Positions 31,866-43,577 are shown, numbered from the stretch's first letter. The stretch: DNA of 64,000 nt from Bubalus kerabau (GCF_029407905.1 NW_026577924.1:496001-560000); one strand, 5' to 3'. Notes: generated from the sequence alone by a model not told the origin. Made by a program: numbers and translations.

Positions 31866-33994
31866 TTTTGACTTTTAAGAGGAAATAATTCCTTCATGTG
31901 AAATACTCCATGAAACTTTCATATTTCTTAAACAATATTTGTAGCATCTCTAGGTTAATATATTGACAACTATGCTTTTCCTGTTTGTCTACATTTCTCT
32001 TGCAAGATTATTTCCTCTTTCAAAATCAATTAACATTCAGAAGTTATTTGAGTTACATCTTATCAGACTGTAATTATACTTGCCTAGTTTGGAAATCATA
32101 TACTGAGAAATGGGCTCCTCTAATTCCAAAATAGTTCCCCCCAAACACAATGCAATAAACAAGATGTAGCACTCCTTCCCTTAATTTCTTAGAGAATTCA
32201 CCCACACAATCTGCATGTGGAGTCGAGTTCCCTTTGGTCCACATCTTCTCTAGCATTCGTTATTGACAGACTTTGCAATGAGGACTATTCGAACTCGTGG
32301 AAGTGGTCCCTCCTTGTAACTTGGAGTTGAGTCGCTCCAAACATTAGTGTTATGGAGCAAGATGACATTTTGGAAATGCAGAGAAATTCTATCATCTCCC
32401 TGCCCCAACTGCTCTTGTATTTTCCCATCATATTGAATATATGATCACATCCCTTCATGCTTGTTCCCCACGTTAGTCTCTGATGTCTTTTAACTGGAAT
32501 GCCCTCTGTACTCTTTGGCTTCCATCCCATAGGGCATTTTTCATTTCTTGAATGTTCTAAGTTTCCCTGGTCGCATAGCCTTCCAAGATGCTATTTTCCC
32601 TGCCTGAAATTCTTCCTGCATCTTAACCCTGGTTTACGTAGGTTCAACCTATGGACCTCAACTCAATTGTTACTCTGAAAAGCCTTCCCTGACACCCAGG
32701 TTTTGGTGAGACAAGAGGCCCCTCGATAAGTTCTCAAAGGATCTGCCTGTGATGTATCATTAGATTCGTCTCAGTGAAAGCAGGAACTCTGTGTCTTCTT
32801 CTCTCCGCCTTCTAGTTCCAGAAACTTATTACATGCCTCCCAGCTCATCGTAGGTGCTCAGGATTTACTTAGTGTGTGCAAGACAGAAAAGTTCTTGGAA
32901 GCCTCAAGGTGTCACTTGGCTCGGCACTTTTGATCTCTTTGTATGTTTGGTGATTCAATTCTTTCCTTTCCTGGGTTGACGTGTACACTATAATCAAGGC
33001 ACAATCTAAGGCACTAAGACATATCCATAAATATAGGTTCTTGCTTTCAAGGAACTCGTACAGCAGATTTCTACAATTTAGGGCTTCTCAAAAGCTCTAC
33101 AAGAACGTGAACGTTGAGTATGATCCATTTTCACTTCAAAGAAAGATATTTTGATTTCCATAGCAAAGGTGGAGACCTTCCAACGTGTAGTCCAATACTT
33201 ACACCTTGACCATTTCAAGCAAGTCTTGTGGTTCCTTCTGGAGGTGTGTGGCTCTTGCAGAAATGTGAAGATCTTCCATCGTCCTCAGACTTTGGTGTCA
33301 TTTGCAATCATAAAGAAAGCTTCCAGATATAGGTTCCAGACCACCACCACACACAGTCAGTAGCCAAAGGAGTGGATTCCAGGAATATGCGTTGTTAACC
33401 AGCATCACCGTTGATATTGCTGCTGCACACTCAATGCAGTAGCCAGGGCCTGGATTGTCCACTGGGTCTCATGTGGAATGGAAAGAAGGGCTTCCCCCCC
33501 CCCTCCCAAACATCCACCCCACTCTTGACAGCCTTGTGACTAGAAACAGGCCCCGAAACAAGAATCAGACAAACCAGATAAGCCCAGATGGTAGTTCATG
33601 AGATGAAGGAACTAAGCAGCTGGTTGGGATGGCGCCAAGGGGAAAGGTTGCTCTTTTTGTCTCCCGCTCTACTCCTTTCTTCCTGGACGCCTTAGGGGTT
33701 CATCATGGAGATTTGAAATAAAGTTCACCAAAGTCATATGTGTTGAATCAAGATTTTGCATTTCACCATCTCTCAAAAACGAAGAGTGCTTAACCTGCAC
33801 AGGTTTCTTTCAAAATAGTCAATTGCTTTTCAGTTCTGGGGTTTCTCTCTTGCCTTGTTCAAGTAGCCTTAAGAGTAAAAATCAACGAAAACTAAAGAAA
33901 GATTCAAAGATACCAACAAAGGACACCTTCTGTTTCTTCAATCATCTTTCCACTTAGTAGCACACGAGCTGTTTTCTTTGTATTTTGCCTAGGG

Positions 33995-34195
33995 AATTCA
34001 CAATGTGCTGGTTCAGATGGCAAGGCATCCGCCCGCAGGAGACTCGGGTTTGATCCCTGGGTCGGGAAGATCCCCTGGAGAAGGAAATGGCAACCCATTC
34101 CAGTATTCTCGCCTGGGAAATGCCACGGACAGAGGAGCCTGATGGGCCGCACTCCATGGGTCCTATAAGAGTTGGGCTCAACCCAGCAACTACGA
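33995..34195 (+). mobile_element. Bov-tA SINE in the 5S spacer
   Basis: It runs from GTGCTGGTTCAGATGGCAAG through GTTTGATCCCTGGGTCGGG to AGGAGCCTGATGGGCC. It is orthologous to the copy at 16,930-17,120. Confidence 0.85.
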
Positions 34196-34219
34196 ACAGA
34201 AGTATTTCCAAAGACCACA

Positions 34220-34222
<3 letters not shown>

Positions 34223-34256
<34 letters not shown>
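34223..34256 (+). repeat. TG microsatellite
   Basis: About 17 TG units, followed by TCTG units, at the edge of the part missing relative to the other spacer. Confidence 0.9.
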
Positions 34257-34257
<1 letters not shown>

Positions 34258-34946
34258 TGTCTGTCTATCTGTCCGTGTGCCTGCCTGTGGTTCGTCTGCT
34301 CTCTCAGGAAGGTCGGGTGCTTGGCGGGCGGCGTGGGGACAAGGGGGGCGCCTCGGTAGGGCAAAGGGGCGGGGCTGAGGCGCTCCGGTCGACCGCGCCT
34401 CCGTGGCTCCCGGTGGGTTTGGGCAGCGGGCAGGTGCCGGGCAAGTTGGGCGCTCAAGATTCGCTGCGCCTAGGCCCGCAGGAGGTTCAGAGGCCCCCGG
34501 GCCGCGGGGATCGGGAGGCGGCGGGCCCCGAAGACCGACACCTCCGGGGTCGCGCGGCCCTGAGCAGCGAACGGGATGGGGGGGGAGGCCTCGCTTAGCC
34601 AGCGCGGCCGGGTCTGGAGTGGCCGGGGGTGGGAGGGCGCCGAGACCTCCGCACCCCTCAGCCCACCCCCCAGGCCCCGCGCGCACGCACGCACGCCCTC
34701 CCGGTCACTGGGGGGTCCTGGAAGCCTATCGGGCCCCCGGGCCCGGCCAGGCGGTTGCTGGTCTGGTGTTGGCGGTGTTCGGGAGCCGGGCCGGCGTCAG
34801 CAGGCTGGAGTGCGGTCGCGGGTCGTGCGGCTCAAGTACAGCACGGCCCCCCGAGGAGAGGGGCGGCCCGTTGGCCCGACCTGCAGGTCAGAGCGAAAGG
34901 GAGGCGAAGCGCAAGGCTCTTAGGGCGCCCCGCGGCGGCCGGGTCC

Positions 34947-35067
34947 GTCTCCGGCCCTACCGGCCTGAAGGCGCCCGATCTCGTCTGATCTCGGAAGCTA
35001 AGCAGGCTCGGGCCTGTTTAGTATCTTGGATGGGAGACCACCCGGGAATTCCGGGTGCTGGAGGCTC
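34947..35067 (+). rRNA. 5S rRNA gene copy, full length, diverged
   Basis: 121 nt with CGATCTCGTCTGATCTCGGA intact. Box A has one change (AGCTAAGCAGGCTCGG), a base is inserted before box C (TAGTATCTTGG), and box C reads GGGAGACCACCC. Its 5' third shares the CTGAAGGCGCC variant with the copy at 19,429. A TCTTTTG follows, giving a four-T Pol III terminator. It is likely a pseudogene because the internal promoter is damaged at several points. Confidence 0.92.
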
Positions 35068-35880
35068 TTTTGCCTACCAGAAGAGGTCCTTTAGCCCCCG
35101 CCCCGCGTCCCAATTCTTGGACCCACACCCCCCTCGCCCCCCCGCCACCCCCGCAGCCCCAGCCCCTCCCGGGGCGGGGGGAGTGAGTGGGTGGCCGGGG
35201 CCCCGACTCCCGCTGCAGACCTGGGTTGCCTCCCCGCGGCCCGCGAGCCCCTCCGCATTCGCTTTCGGCTTTCAGGAAACCAGACGACCGGCCGTCCCGT
35301 CTCCCTCTGGGGCTCCTTTGGCTTGCCTCAGGCAATCCCGGGGCTTGCACCGACTCCAGCCAGAGCCCCAGCCCCCGCCCCACCCCCAGCCTCGCAGGCG
35401 ATCGCGCATGCGCATGCGAGCGCGCGCACAGATCGATGTGCCCAAACGGGGCATCTGGCTTGTTGGCTTGTACTGGGGGTGGATCTATGCCTGGGAGTGG
35501 GACTGCTGAACCATAGGCTACTTCTACTTCTAGTTCCTTCGCGAACCTCCATACTCTTTTCCATCCCGGCTGTACCAACTCCCATTCCTACTCAGCGTGG
35601 AGTAGAGTTCCCTTTGCTCCACAGCTTCTCCAGCATCTGCTATGGACAGACATTGCAATGAGGCCCAATCGGACTCGGGCGAAGTGGTCCCTCCTTGGCG
35701 TTTGGAGTTGAGTCTCTCCAATCATTAGTGATGTGGAGCAAGATGACCGTTTGGAAATGCAGATGCAATTCTGTCACCATCCTGCTCCATCGGCTCTTGT
35801 ATTTTCCCACCATATTGAAGATATGACCAATTCCCTTCATGCTTGCTCCTCACGTTCTTCTCGGATGTCTTTTCCCTGGA
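35068..35880 (+). repeat. 5S rDNA spacer, 3' side, truncated
   Basis: It matches the minus strand of 18,600-19,428: first GC-rich, then a CCAGCCCC tract, then L1 sequence. Homology ends near 35,880. Confidence 0.78.
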
Positions 35881-36088
35881 GATTATTTAGTATAGCTGAT
35901 CTGGAACCCTTGTTTTTTAATTCTCAGCATTACTGTTCTTTGCTCGCTTTTACTTATATTTGTTTTTTAAATGGTTAAATATTGCAGTGTATAGGGTAGA
36001 AAAAAAAAAAAAAAACTCTTTCTTCCAACAGACTTCCCTCCCACTCTTCCATGTTTTCCAACTTTTTAGGGGAAACCACTATTGATAG

Positions 36089-36300
36089 TTGGGCTTCTCT
36101 GGTGGCTCAACCGGTAAAGAACCCACCTGCTGATGCAGGAGACATAAAGAGACGTGGGTTTAATCCCTGGGATGGGAAGATTCCCTGGAGGAGGGCATGG
36201 CGACCCACTCTAATATTCTTGCCTGGAAAATTCCACGGACAGAGGAGCCTGGAGGCCTACAGTCTGTGGAGTTGCAAAGAGTCAGACAAGACTGAGCACT
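36089..36300 (+). mobile_element. Bov-tA SINE
   Basis: GGGCTTCTCTGGTGGCTCAA to GAGTCAGACAAGACTGAGC. Confidence 0.87.
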
Positions 36301-36409
36301 TGTGCACTCACTATTATCAGTTTGCTGTATACATATGCAAATTCCATGTGTGTGTCTTAAGTACTGATACATTCATTCACATACATATGGGTATATACAC
36401 GGTCCAAGA

Positions 36410-37010
36410 TTTTTTAAATTTGTATTATATTTAATTTTTATTGAATTATAATTGACATACAATATAATGTTAGTTTCAGGTGTACAACATAGTGATTTGA
36501 CAGTTTTTTAATTTTAATTATTTTTTTATTGAAGGATTTTGCTTGACAGAATTTTGTTGTTTTCTATCAAACCTCAACATGAATCAGCCATAGGTATGCA
36601 TATATCCCCTGCCTTTTGAACCTCCCTCCCCTCTCTCTCGGAGAAGGCGATGGCACCCCACTCCAGTACTCTTGCCTGGAGAATCCCATGGACGGAGGAG
36701 CCTGGTAGGCTGCAGTCCATGGGGTCGCGAAGAGTCGAACACGACTGAGCGACTTCACTTTCACTTTTCACTTGCATGCATTGGAGAAGGAAATGGCAAC
36801 CCACTCCAGTGTTCTTGCCTGGAGAATCCCAGGGACCGGGGAGCCTGTTGGGCTGCCGTCTATGGGGTCGCACAGAGTCGGACACGACTGAAGTGACTTG
36901 GCAGCCCCTCTCTCTCCCCACCCCACCCCTCTAGGTTGATACAGTGCCCCTGTGTGAGTTTCCTGAGCCATGCAGCAAATTCCCATTGCCTATCTATTTT
37001 ACATATGGCA
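36410..37010 (-). mobile_element. L1 3'-end remnants interrupted by a SINE
   Basis: First TTGAATTATAATTGACATAC and GTTTCAGGTGTACAACATAG, then AACATGAATCAGCCATAGG, the L1 3' end in reverse. Its continuation CTCTAGGTTGATACAGTGCC lies behind the inserted SINE. At least two L1 copies seem to meet near 36,510. Confidence 0.65.
36639..36904 (+). mobile_element. ART2A dimeric SINE inside L1
   Basis: Both halves are present. The duplication CCCCTCTCTCT is at 36,628-36,638 and 36,905-36,915. Confidence 0.92.
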
Positions 37011-37179
37011 GGCTAAGATTTTTGAAAATAGTTTTACTCCAAACTAGAACCTAACTAAACCAAACTAAAAATGGCAGGGGAGGGTGATAAAATGGGAGTT
37101 CTGAACAACAAAATAAATATCATTTCTAATAGAAATTGTTATTTCTCTTATCATTGCTCATCTAGAAATAATCATGAAA

Positions 37180-37354
37180 TTTTTAAACATTTTTATTTAT
37201 TTGACTGCACTGGGTCTTAGTTGTGCCATGTGGGTTCTTTAGCTGCAGCATGCAAACTCTTGCGGCATGTGGGATCTAGTTTCCTGAACGCAGATGGAAC
37301 CCAGCCCCCTGCATTGGGAACACAGACTGAGCCACTGGGCCACCAGGGAATTCC
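37180..37354 (-). mobile_element. CHR-type SINE
   Basis: GACTGCACTGGGTCTTAGTT to GGGCCACCAGGGAATTCCC. Flanks CTAGAAATAATCATGAAAT and CTAGAAATTCTCATAAAAT look like an aged duplication. Confidence 0.82.
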
Positions 37355-37390
37355 CTAGAAATTCTCATAAAATTTGACAAAAGCTCTTCA

Positions 37391-37770
37391 GGCTTCCCAG
37401 GTGGAGCCAGTGTTAAAGAACTCACCTGCTGGGACTTCCCTGGTGGTCCAGGGGCTAAGACTCCATGCTCCCAATGCAGGGGGCCTGGGTTTGATTTCTG
37501 GTCAGGGAACTAGATCCCACATGCTTCAACTAAGGGTTCACATGCTTCAACAAAATTGCAACCAAATAAATTAAAAAAAGAAAACTCACTTGCTAATGCA
37601 GGTGATATAAAGGACACTGGGTTCGATCCGTGGGTCATGAAGATCCCTTGGAGGAGGTCATGGCAACCTACTCCAGTATTCTTGCCTGGAGAATCCCACA
37701 GACAGAGGAGCCTGGCCAGCTATAGTCCATGGGGTCTCCAAGAGTCGCACATGACTCGGTGACTAACACA
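37391..37770 (+). mobile_element. Bov-tA SINE split by a CHR-type SINE
   Basis: The Bov-tA head is at 37,391-37,430 and resumes at about 37,580 (ACTCACTTGCTAATGCAGG) to GTCGCACATGACTCGGTGAC. The inserted CHR-type SINE is listed separately. Confidence 0.82.
37431..37579 (+). mobile_element. CHR-type SINE nested in Bov-tA
   Basis: GGGACTTCCCTGGTGGTCCA to an A-rich end. The host sequence AGAACTCACCTGCT (37,417-37,430) repeats as GAAAACTCACTTGCT (37,580-37,594). Confidence 0.8.
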
Positions 37771-38118
37771 CATGAAGGGGTCCTCAGTGCTATGCATGGT
37801 GGGTAGGGTGGAATTTATTCTTTGGAAAAGTCTGTTATCTCTTGCTTCATAGGATTAGTTTGGTACTTTAGAAAGATCATTCTGGGACCAGAATAGAGGA
37901 TGGATTAGAGACAGTGAAACCAGCTGAGGGGTTACTGCAATGTGCCAGGCAAAGGGGGGTGAGTGTGTGAACTGAGAACGTGGAGCTGGATGTGCACAAG
38001 TCAAAGGAGAAAAGGGGTCTGGATGAAGAGACCTCGGAGGAAGACTCACAGAACCTGAAAACCAGTTGGATATGGAGGTGAAGGGGAGCTGGTAGACACT
38101 CTTCCTTCTCATCTCCTA

Positions 38119-38286
38119 AATCTTTAAAAAATGTTTATTAATTTATTTGACTGTGCTGGGTCTTAGTTGCAGCACACAAAGTCTTTAGTTGCAGTATGTG
38201 GGATTGAATTTCCTGGCCAGTGATAGAACCTGGGCCCCAGCCCTGGGAGCAAAGAGTCTTAGCCACTGGACCACCAGGGAAGTCCC
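38119..38286 (-). mobile_element. CHR-type SINE
   Basis: GACTGTGCTGGGTCTTAGTT to GGACCACCAGGGAAGTCCC. Confidence 0.85.
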
Positions 38287-38789
38287 TAAGATCTTTCTTT
38301 CTAAGCAGGAACTTTGTATCTCTTGCCAACTCTGGCCAGGTAACTGGGGCTCAATTAAAGTTTTCTTTATTTTTGTTCTAAATGTATTTCAGTTTTGTTC
38401 AATTAAAATTTTTGAAGAAATCCTTCATTTTGTTTTTTGGTGTTTTTTTTTTTTTAATCCACTATACAATCCTAAGCAATTCCTGTTCATGTTTTGATTA
38501 CCAAAATTTTAATGCTTTTTTTCCCTTCAAAGTATGATTTCAACTAATACAATAGTTCTTATTACTCACCCGGTCATTCAAAAGCTGATGGTTTAGGGGT
38601 GTCCAGGTACTCATCTTTGTCTGCATTTTGGGACCATTTGTGTTTTTTGGAGGTGGAAATGCCATCATGAAATAACTGAATATTCTTCTGTAAGAAAAAC
38701 TATGTCTTCAGAAGAAATGAATCATACAATCTTCAGAATACTAAAAATACTAATACCATATAATCTTTTTCAGTACACTGGGACAGGGA

Positions 38790-39005
38790 CTAGCGGGAGA
38801 GTGACATTTACTGGGAGTATTTTATATGTCAGGCACTTAACAGGTTTGTTCAGTTAAACCCATAACAATATGGTAAGGTGGTGGGTTTTAGCTTATTTTA
38901 CAGATGAAGAAAATGAGGCTCACTTTGCTTTGCCCAGAGTTATACAGACAGTAGGTGGTGAAACAGAGAATCAGACCCAGGTCTGTTTAACTCTGTTTGA
39001 TTTTC
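38790..39005 (+). repeat. MIR SINE
   Basis: ATGTCAGGCACTTAACAGG, then TTTTACAGATGAAGAAAATG and AATCAGACCCAGGTCTG, in MIR order. Confidence 0.8.
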
Positions 39006-39309
39006 ACTGGACCAAGCGGGAAAAATCAGAATCACTCTTAGCTAAAAACATACCATATTGGTCAGAAAGAAGTATTTATAAAATCACTGTGCAATCTGAT
39101 CTACTCCATTTTGTCCCTTGTGACCTCCTTCTTCCTCTGTTAACTTTCTGACATCTAGCTAACAAGGGCTCTAGCTTGCTACCATGTTTAAGAGGTAGAA
39201 TAGTACAATGGACAAGGCCAAGAATTTATATATGGACAGATTTGGGTTTATTGAGAAAAATACACTGGGGAAAATATACAGTACACCCAGTACTGTATAT
39301 GTCTGCCTT

Positions 39310-39838
39310 CATTTTTGTGGCCTCACGGCATGTGGGACCTCAGTTCTCCCACCGGAGATGAACTCACATCCCTTGTATTGGAAATGTTGAGTCTTAACCA
39401 TGACTGCTGTTGTTCAGTCACTAAGTTGTGCCCAGCTCTTTGCAACTCCATGGACTGAAGTACACCAGGCTTCCCTGTCCTTCACTATCTCCAAGTTTGC
39501 TCAGACTCATGTCCATTGAGTTCGTGATGCCATCCAACCATCTCATCCTCTTTTGCCTCCCTTCTCCTCCTGCCTTCAATCTTTGCCAGCATCGGGGTCT
39601 TTTCCAAGGAGTCGGCTCTTTGCATCAGGTGGCCAAAGTTCTGGAGCTTCAGCTGCAGCATCAGTCCTCCCAATGAATATTCAGGGTTGATTTCCTTTAG
39701 GATGGACTCATTTCATCTCCTTGCTGTCCAAGGGAGTCTCAAAGGTCTTCTCCAGTACCACAATTAAAAGGCATCGATTCTTCAACGCTCAACCTTCTTT
39801 ATGATCCAATTCTAACCATTGGACAGCCAGGGAAGTCC
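39310..39838 (-). mobile_element. CHR-type SINE split by BovB
   Basis: The first part ends GTCTTAACCAT and the remaining end, TTGGACAGCCAGGGAAGTCCC-like, resumes at about 39,819. Confidence 0.75.
39402..39809 (-). mobile_element. BovB 3' end nested in a CHR-type SINE
   Basis: Reverse-complement BovB from TGTTCAGTCACTAAGTTGTG to CAACCTTCTTTATGATCC. The host TCTTAACCAT (39,392-39,401) repeats as TTCTAACCAT (39,810-39,819). Confidence 0.85.
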
Positions 39839-40076
39839 CTATGTATGTCTTCATTGGATTAAAGCACTCTAATTTCCACGAGGGATTACTTTTCCCTCAG
39901 TGTTTAGGGTCTGCTGGGTTGGTTAATCGAGGTGGCCTCCCCTTGCCCAGTCATAAGACTAAGCTAGGCCAGGTAACTGATGCTGGCTTATCCTTGCTTT
40001 ACAGCCAAGGTGATCATTCAAAGTACCATAGATGCTCTGAGTAGACTGTTAAGCTGTTCTTAGACTCTTCTTGGAG

Positions 40077-40294
40077 GGGCTTCCTTGGTGGTGCTAGTGG
40101 TAAAGAATCTGCCTGCCAATTCTGGAGACAGAAGAGATGCAGGTTTGATCCCTGGGCCAGGAAGATCCCCTGGAGGAGGCCATGGCAGCCCACTCCAGTA
40201 TTCTTGCCTGGAGAATCCCTGGGGCAGAGGACCCTGGTGGGCTATGGTCCACAGGGTCACAAAGAATCAGACACGACTGAAGCAACTTAGCGTG
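40077..40294 (+). mobile_element. Bov-tA SINE
   Basis: GGGCTTCCTTGGTGGTGCTA to AATCAGACACGACTGAAGC. Confidence 0.88.
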
Positions 40295-40381
40295 CATGCA
40301 TGTCCTTTCTTATCCATTTTGTGGGCCACCTGATAGCCTTCAATAAATTTCACCTACATTAGCTAGAAGACCCTTCTTGTA

Positions 40382-40562
40382 GGGGCATCCCTGGTGGCTC
40401 AGATGGTTAGGAATCTGCCTGCAGTGCGGGAGACCTGAATTCGATCCCTGGGTTGGGAAGAGTCCTTGGAGGAGGGCATGGCAACCCACTCCAGCATTCT
40501 TGGCTGGAGAATCCCCATGGACGGAGGAGCCTGGCGGGCGACAAAGAGTTGGAAACAACTGA
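40382..40562 (+). mobile_element. Bov-tA SINE
   Basis: GGGCATCCCTGGTGGCTCAG to GAGTTGGAAACAACTGAGCG, with about 25 bases lost near the end. Confidence 0.87.
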
Positions 40563-40692
40563 GCGACTAAGCACACAGCACACACACATTAGCTAGAATC
40601 TATTGCTGTTGTTTGCAACCAAAACTTTTTACATTACACAGTTTGGATCCTGGCTCTAAAACTTACTAGCTTTGAAACTTTTTGCAAGTAGT

Positions 40693-40979
40693 CACTCAGT
40701 CATGTCTGACTAACTCCATGGACTGCAGCATGCCAGGCTTCCCTGTCCTTTCCCATCTCCCGGAGGTTACTCAAACTCATGTCCATTGAGTCAGTTATGC
40801 CATCCAACCATCTCGTCCTCTGGCATCCCCTTCTCCTCCTGCCTTCAATCTTTCCCAGCATCAGGGTCTTTTCTAATGCGTGGGCTCTTCGCATCAAGTG
40901 GCCAAAGAATTGGAGCTTCAGCTTCAGCATCAGTCCTTCCAATGAATATTCAGAACTGATCTCCTTTAGGATTGACTTG
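40693..40979 (-). mobile_element. BovB 3' end
   Basis: Reverse-complement BovB from AGTCACTCAGTCATGTCTG to GATCTCCTTTAGGATTGAC, joined directly to L1 sequence. Confidence 0.87.
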
Positions 40980-41188
40980 GGCAGGTACACACTGCTATAC
41001 TTAAAATGGATAACCAACAGGGACCCATGATATAGCACAAGGAACTGTGCTCAATGGCAGCCTGGCTGGGGGAGAATGGATACATGTATATGTATGGGTG
41101 AGACCCTTCATGGTTCATGTGAAACTACCACAACACTGTTAATTGGTTATACTCCAACACAAAATAAAAAGTTAAAAAAAAAAAATAG
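40980..41188 (+). mobile_element. L1 3' end with A-tail
   Basis: GGGCAGGTACACACTGCTAT, then AATGGATAACCAACAGGGAC, then TATACTCCAACACAAAATAA and a poly-A run. Confidence 0.87.
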
Positions 41189-42123
41189 CATCACCACAGA
41201 CTTTCTTAGAACTTCCTGTTATTTCCAGAGTTCTTCAAAGCCTCTCCTTGAAGGGGGCACAACAAAATATTTTAAGGTAAAAAATATTTAAAGCAGATGG
41301 ATGGCATTTTTCAGTATATAGCTTCAGTGTTTCTGTTTGTTTGTGCCTTCTTCCTCTCTGAAGGTATGTTTCAGATCCAAAGCAGTGGTGCTGAGTTGGA
41401 GCCTGCACAGGATTTGCCTGCCTGACCCAGGGCTCCAAAAAGTATAGCAACAAATATAAGACAATTTAAAAAAAGATTTCTTTTTATTTATTTATCTGGC
41501 TGAGCCAGGTCTTTGTTAGGGCATGTGGGATGTAGTTCCCTGACCAGGGATAGAACCCAGGTCCCCTGGACCACCAGGGAATTCACCCAGACAATATTTT
41601 GATCCACATGCCACAACGAAGACCTGGCACAGCCAAATAAATAAAAACAAATATATATTTTTTAAATTAACCGTTAGTTTTGGACTTACAGAGGATTCCC
41701 CCAAATGCTAGATCTGAAATTTTGTGACTCTCACTTGACATGTAATATTCCCTCTCAGGTTTAAATTAGAGCTGAAGAGAAAGCCAATAGTTTTAAAACC
41801 TCAGGGTTTTAAACCATAGATAATGTCTTCCTGCAGTTGCCTGCTGATACCACTCCACTGGAATAAGGGGAAATAAAGGAGGTTCAGATGAGCCCTCACA
41901 TTCTTAGCTCCTAACAGCTAAGTTGCAAAGATGTAAGAAATGATTTCATTACAGTATTATTAATTGGCTGCTATAAAAATACACATGAGCAGGCAAATAT
42001 ATAAAGCATGGTCACTGAGTCTAGATCTGCTCAGTTAAAAATCACATATTTCCTTTTTTATTGCTATTTATTCATGGTTGATGTTTCTTCTATTTAAATT
42101 GATTGAAGTTGTGTGTACACAAC
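41189..42123. other. non-coding, with CHR-type SINE pieces
   Basis: 41,470-41,588 is a minus-strand CHR-type SINE part (GACCAGGGATAGAACCCAGG). It is followed at 41,607-41,660 by a plus-strand CHR-type tail (CATGCCACAACGAAGACCTG), so the two pieces face opposite ways. Nothing else recognised. Confidence 0.55.
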
Positions 42124-42249
42124 AATTTTTATTTATCTGTTTAGGCTAAGCCACTCGGCTTGCAAAATCTTAGTCCCCAACCAGGGATTGACCCTGGTCC
42201 TCGGCAATGAACATACAGAGTCCTAACCTCTGGACTGCCAGGGAATTCC
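42124..42249 (-). mobile_element. CHR-type SINE
   Basis: CCCCAACCAGGGATTGACCC to GGACTGCCAGGGAATTCC. Confidence 0.8.
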
Positions 42250-42360
42250 TTAAACCAATTGTTTTCCATCTTTTATTTTATTTTTTTCAGGCCTATAAAA
42301 CTCTTTGAGGATATGATGAAAACTATGAATCTTCTCCCTAGAAAAATTCATATTAACATT

Positions 42361-42634
42361 GCTGCTGCTGCTGCTAAGTCACTTCAGTCCTGTCCAACTC
42401 TGTGTGATCCTACAGACGGCAGCCAGCAGGCTCCCCCGTCCCTGGGATTCTCCAGGCAAGAACACTGGAGTGGGCTGCCATTTCCTTCTCCAATGCATGA
42501 AAGTGAAAAGTGAAAGGGAAGTCACTCAGTCGTGTCCGACTCTTAGTGACCCCATGGACTGAAGCCTACCAAGCTCCTCCATCCATGGGATTTTCCAGGC
42601 AAAGTACTGGAGTGGGGTGCCATTGCCTTCTCCG
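42361..42634 (-). mobile_element. ART2A dimeric SINE
   Basis: A GCTGCTGCTGCTGC tail starts the reverse-complement dimer. The duplication CATATTAACATT is at 42,349-42,360 and 42,635-42,646, perfect over 12 bases. Confidence 0.95.
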
Positions 42635-42646
42635 CATATTAACATT

Positions 42647-43577
42647 ACATTTTGCTTATACCAGGTTAAAACCTTCTGTTGTAAGCTCAGAAACTCTCTT
42701 TTCCCAGTTTGAGTAGAAAACAATCTGACTGATTCTAAGCACGATTTCTGATTAAGATAAAGTAGTTTTTCCAGGTCCTCCCTAAGGTTTTGCTGTTTTT
42801 TTTTTTTTTTTCCTTCCTGGTTCTTCAGAGCTAGAAATCATTTGAATTAGGCTTTTTTTTCAAATCAATTTGAGTAAAGTTTGGTTTTCAGGAGATGGGC
42901 CTGGCTGAGCAAAAGAGCCCTCTTGGTAATAGTCTTCCTGAAGCAGGCAAATGGAGGTATCCTGCCCTGGTTTTTGTCATTATCCTTTTACAGTTTTTTC
43001 CTCTGTCCACTCTGGAAGATGGGCAGTGTGCATATCTGCATGTCCACACTGGTTCACAGTATAGACCACTCAGACGCTTTCATACAACATATCAAAAAAT
43101 TACAAGACAAAGCAAGTTGCCTTCCCTCCTTCTACATACAAACCTGGCTGTTGTTTTTTCATGACCTCTTTCCCCCTTAATGGCTGTCCTTGCATGTTCC
43201 CCTTTAATTTTTCTTTGGATAAAGGGGAAGAAAAAGGGCTTCTGGCCCTTACCCCCAGTGTGTGCTTCTAGTGTCATGCTTAAAGGCAAGGCTAGGTCCT
43301 CTGGTCAAGTTCCAGTGGTAACACACCTCCAATCCCATCTTCAAAGCCATTCTTCACACTGTCACCATTGCACAACTTCACTAAAGACTTATTAGGTCTG
43401 TATTACAGGTATAAAGACAAGTCTTGCCTGTAATGGAGATTACAGTCTACTACAAGAGGGTTTTTTTAACAAAAAAAATGTATATATTTAAGGTGATGTT
43501 TTAGTATATGTACACATTGCGGGATGCTTACCACAATCAAACTATGTAACATATCCATCACCTCCCATAGTTACTGT
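42647..43577. other. non-coding sequence
   Basis: No repeat or gene recognised. The overlapping plus-strand open frames at 42,881-43,180 have no known domain. Confidence 0.35.

Larger units (their letters stand above)
32215..34946 (+). repeat. 5S rDNA spacer, second segment (inverted relative to the first)
   Basis: It matches the minus strand of 15,077 to about 18,900, including the stretch at 33,151-33,363 paired with 17,771-17,965, the Bov-tA at 33,995-34,195, and the CpG-rich part before the 5S gene with GGCTCTTAGGGCGCC. It is about 1.1 kb shorter because sequence corresponding to roughly 16,000-16,905 is absent, with a TG run at the edge. 32,215-32,520 is also homologous to 35,600-35,880, so this segment spans parts of two tandem units. 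Confidence 0.8.

Noticed and set aside
34403..35509. A 368-codon plus-strand open frame, the longest in the window.
   Set aside because: It runs straight through a 5S rRNA gene and its CpG-rich spacer, is dominated by Pro, Arg, Gly and Ala, and has no domain. GC-rich spacers produce such frames by chance.
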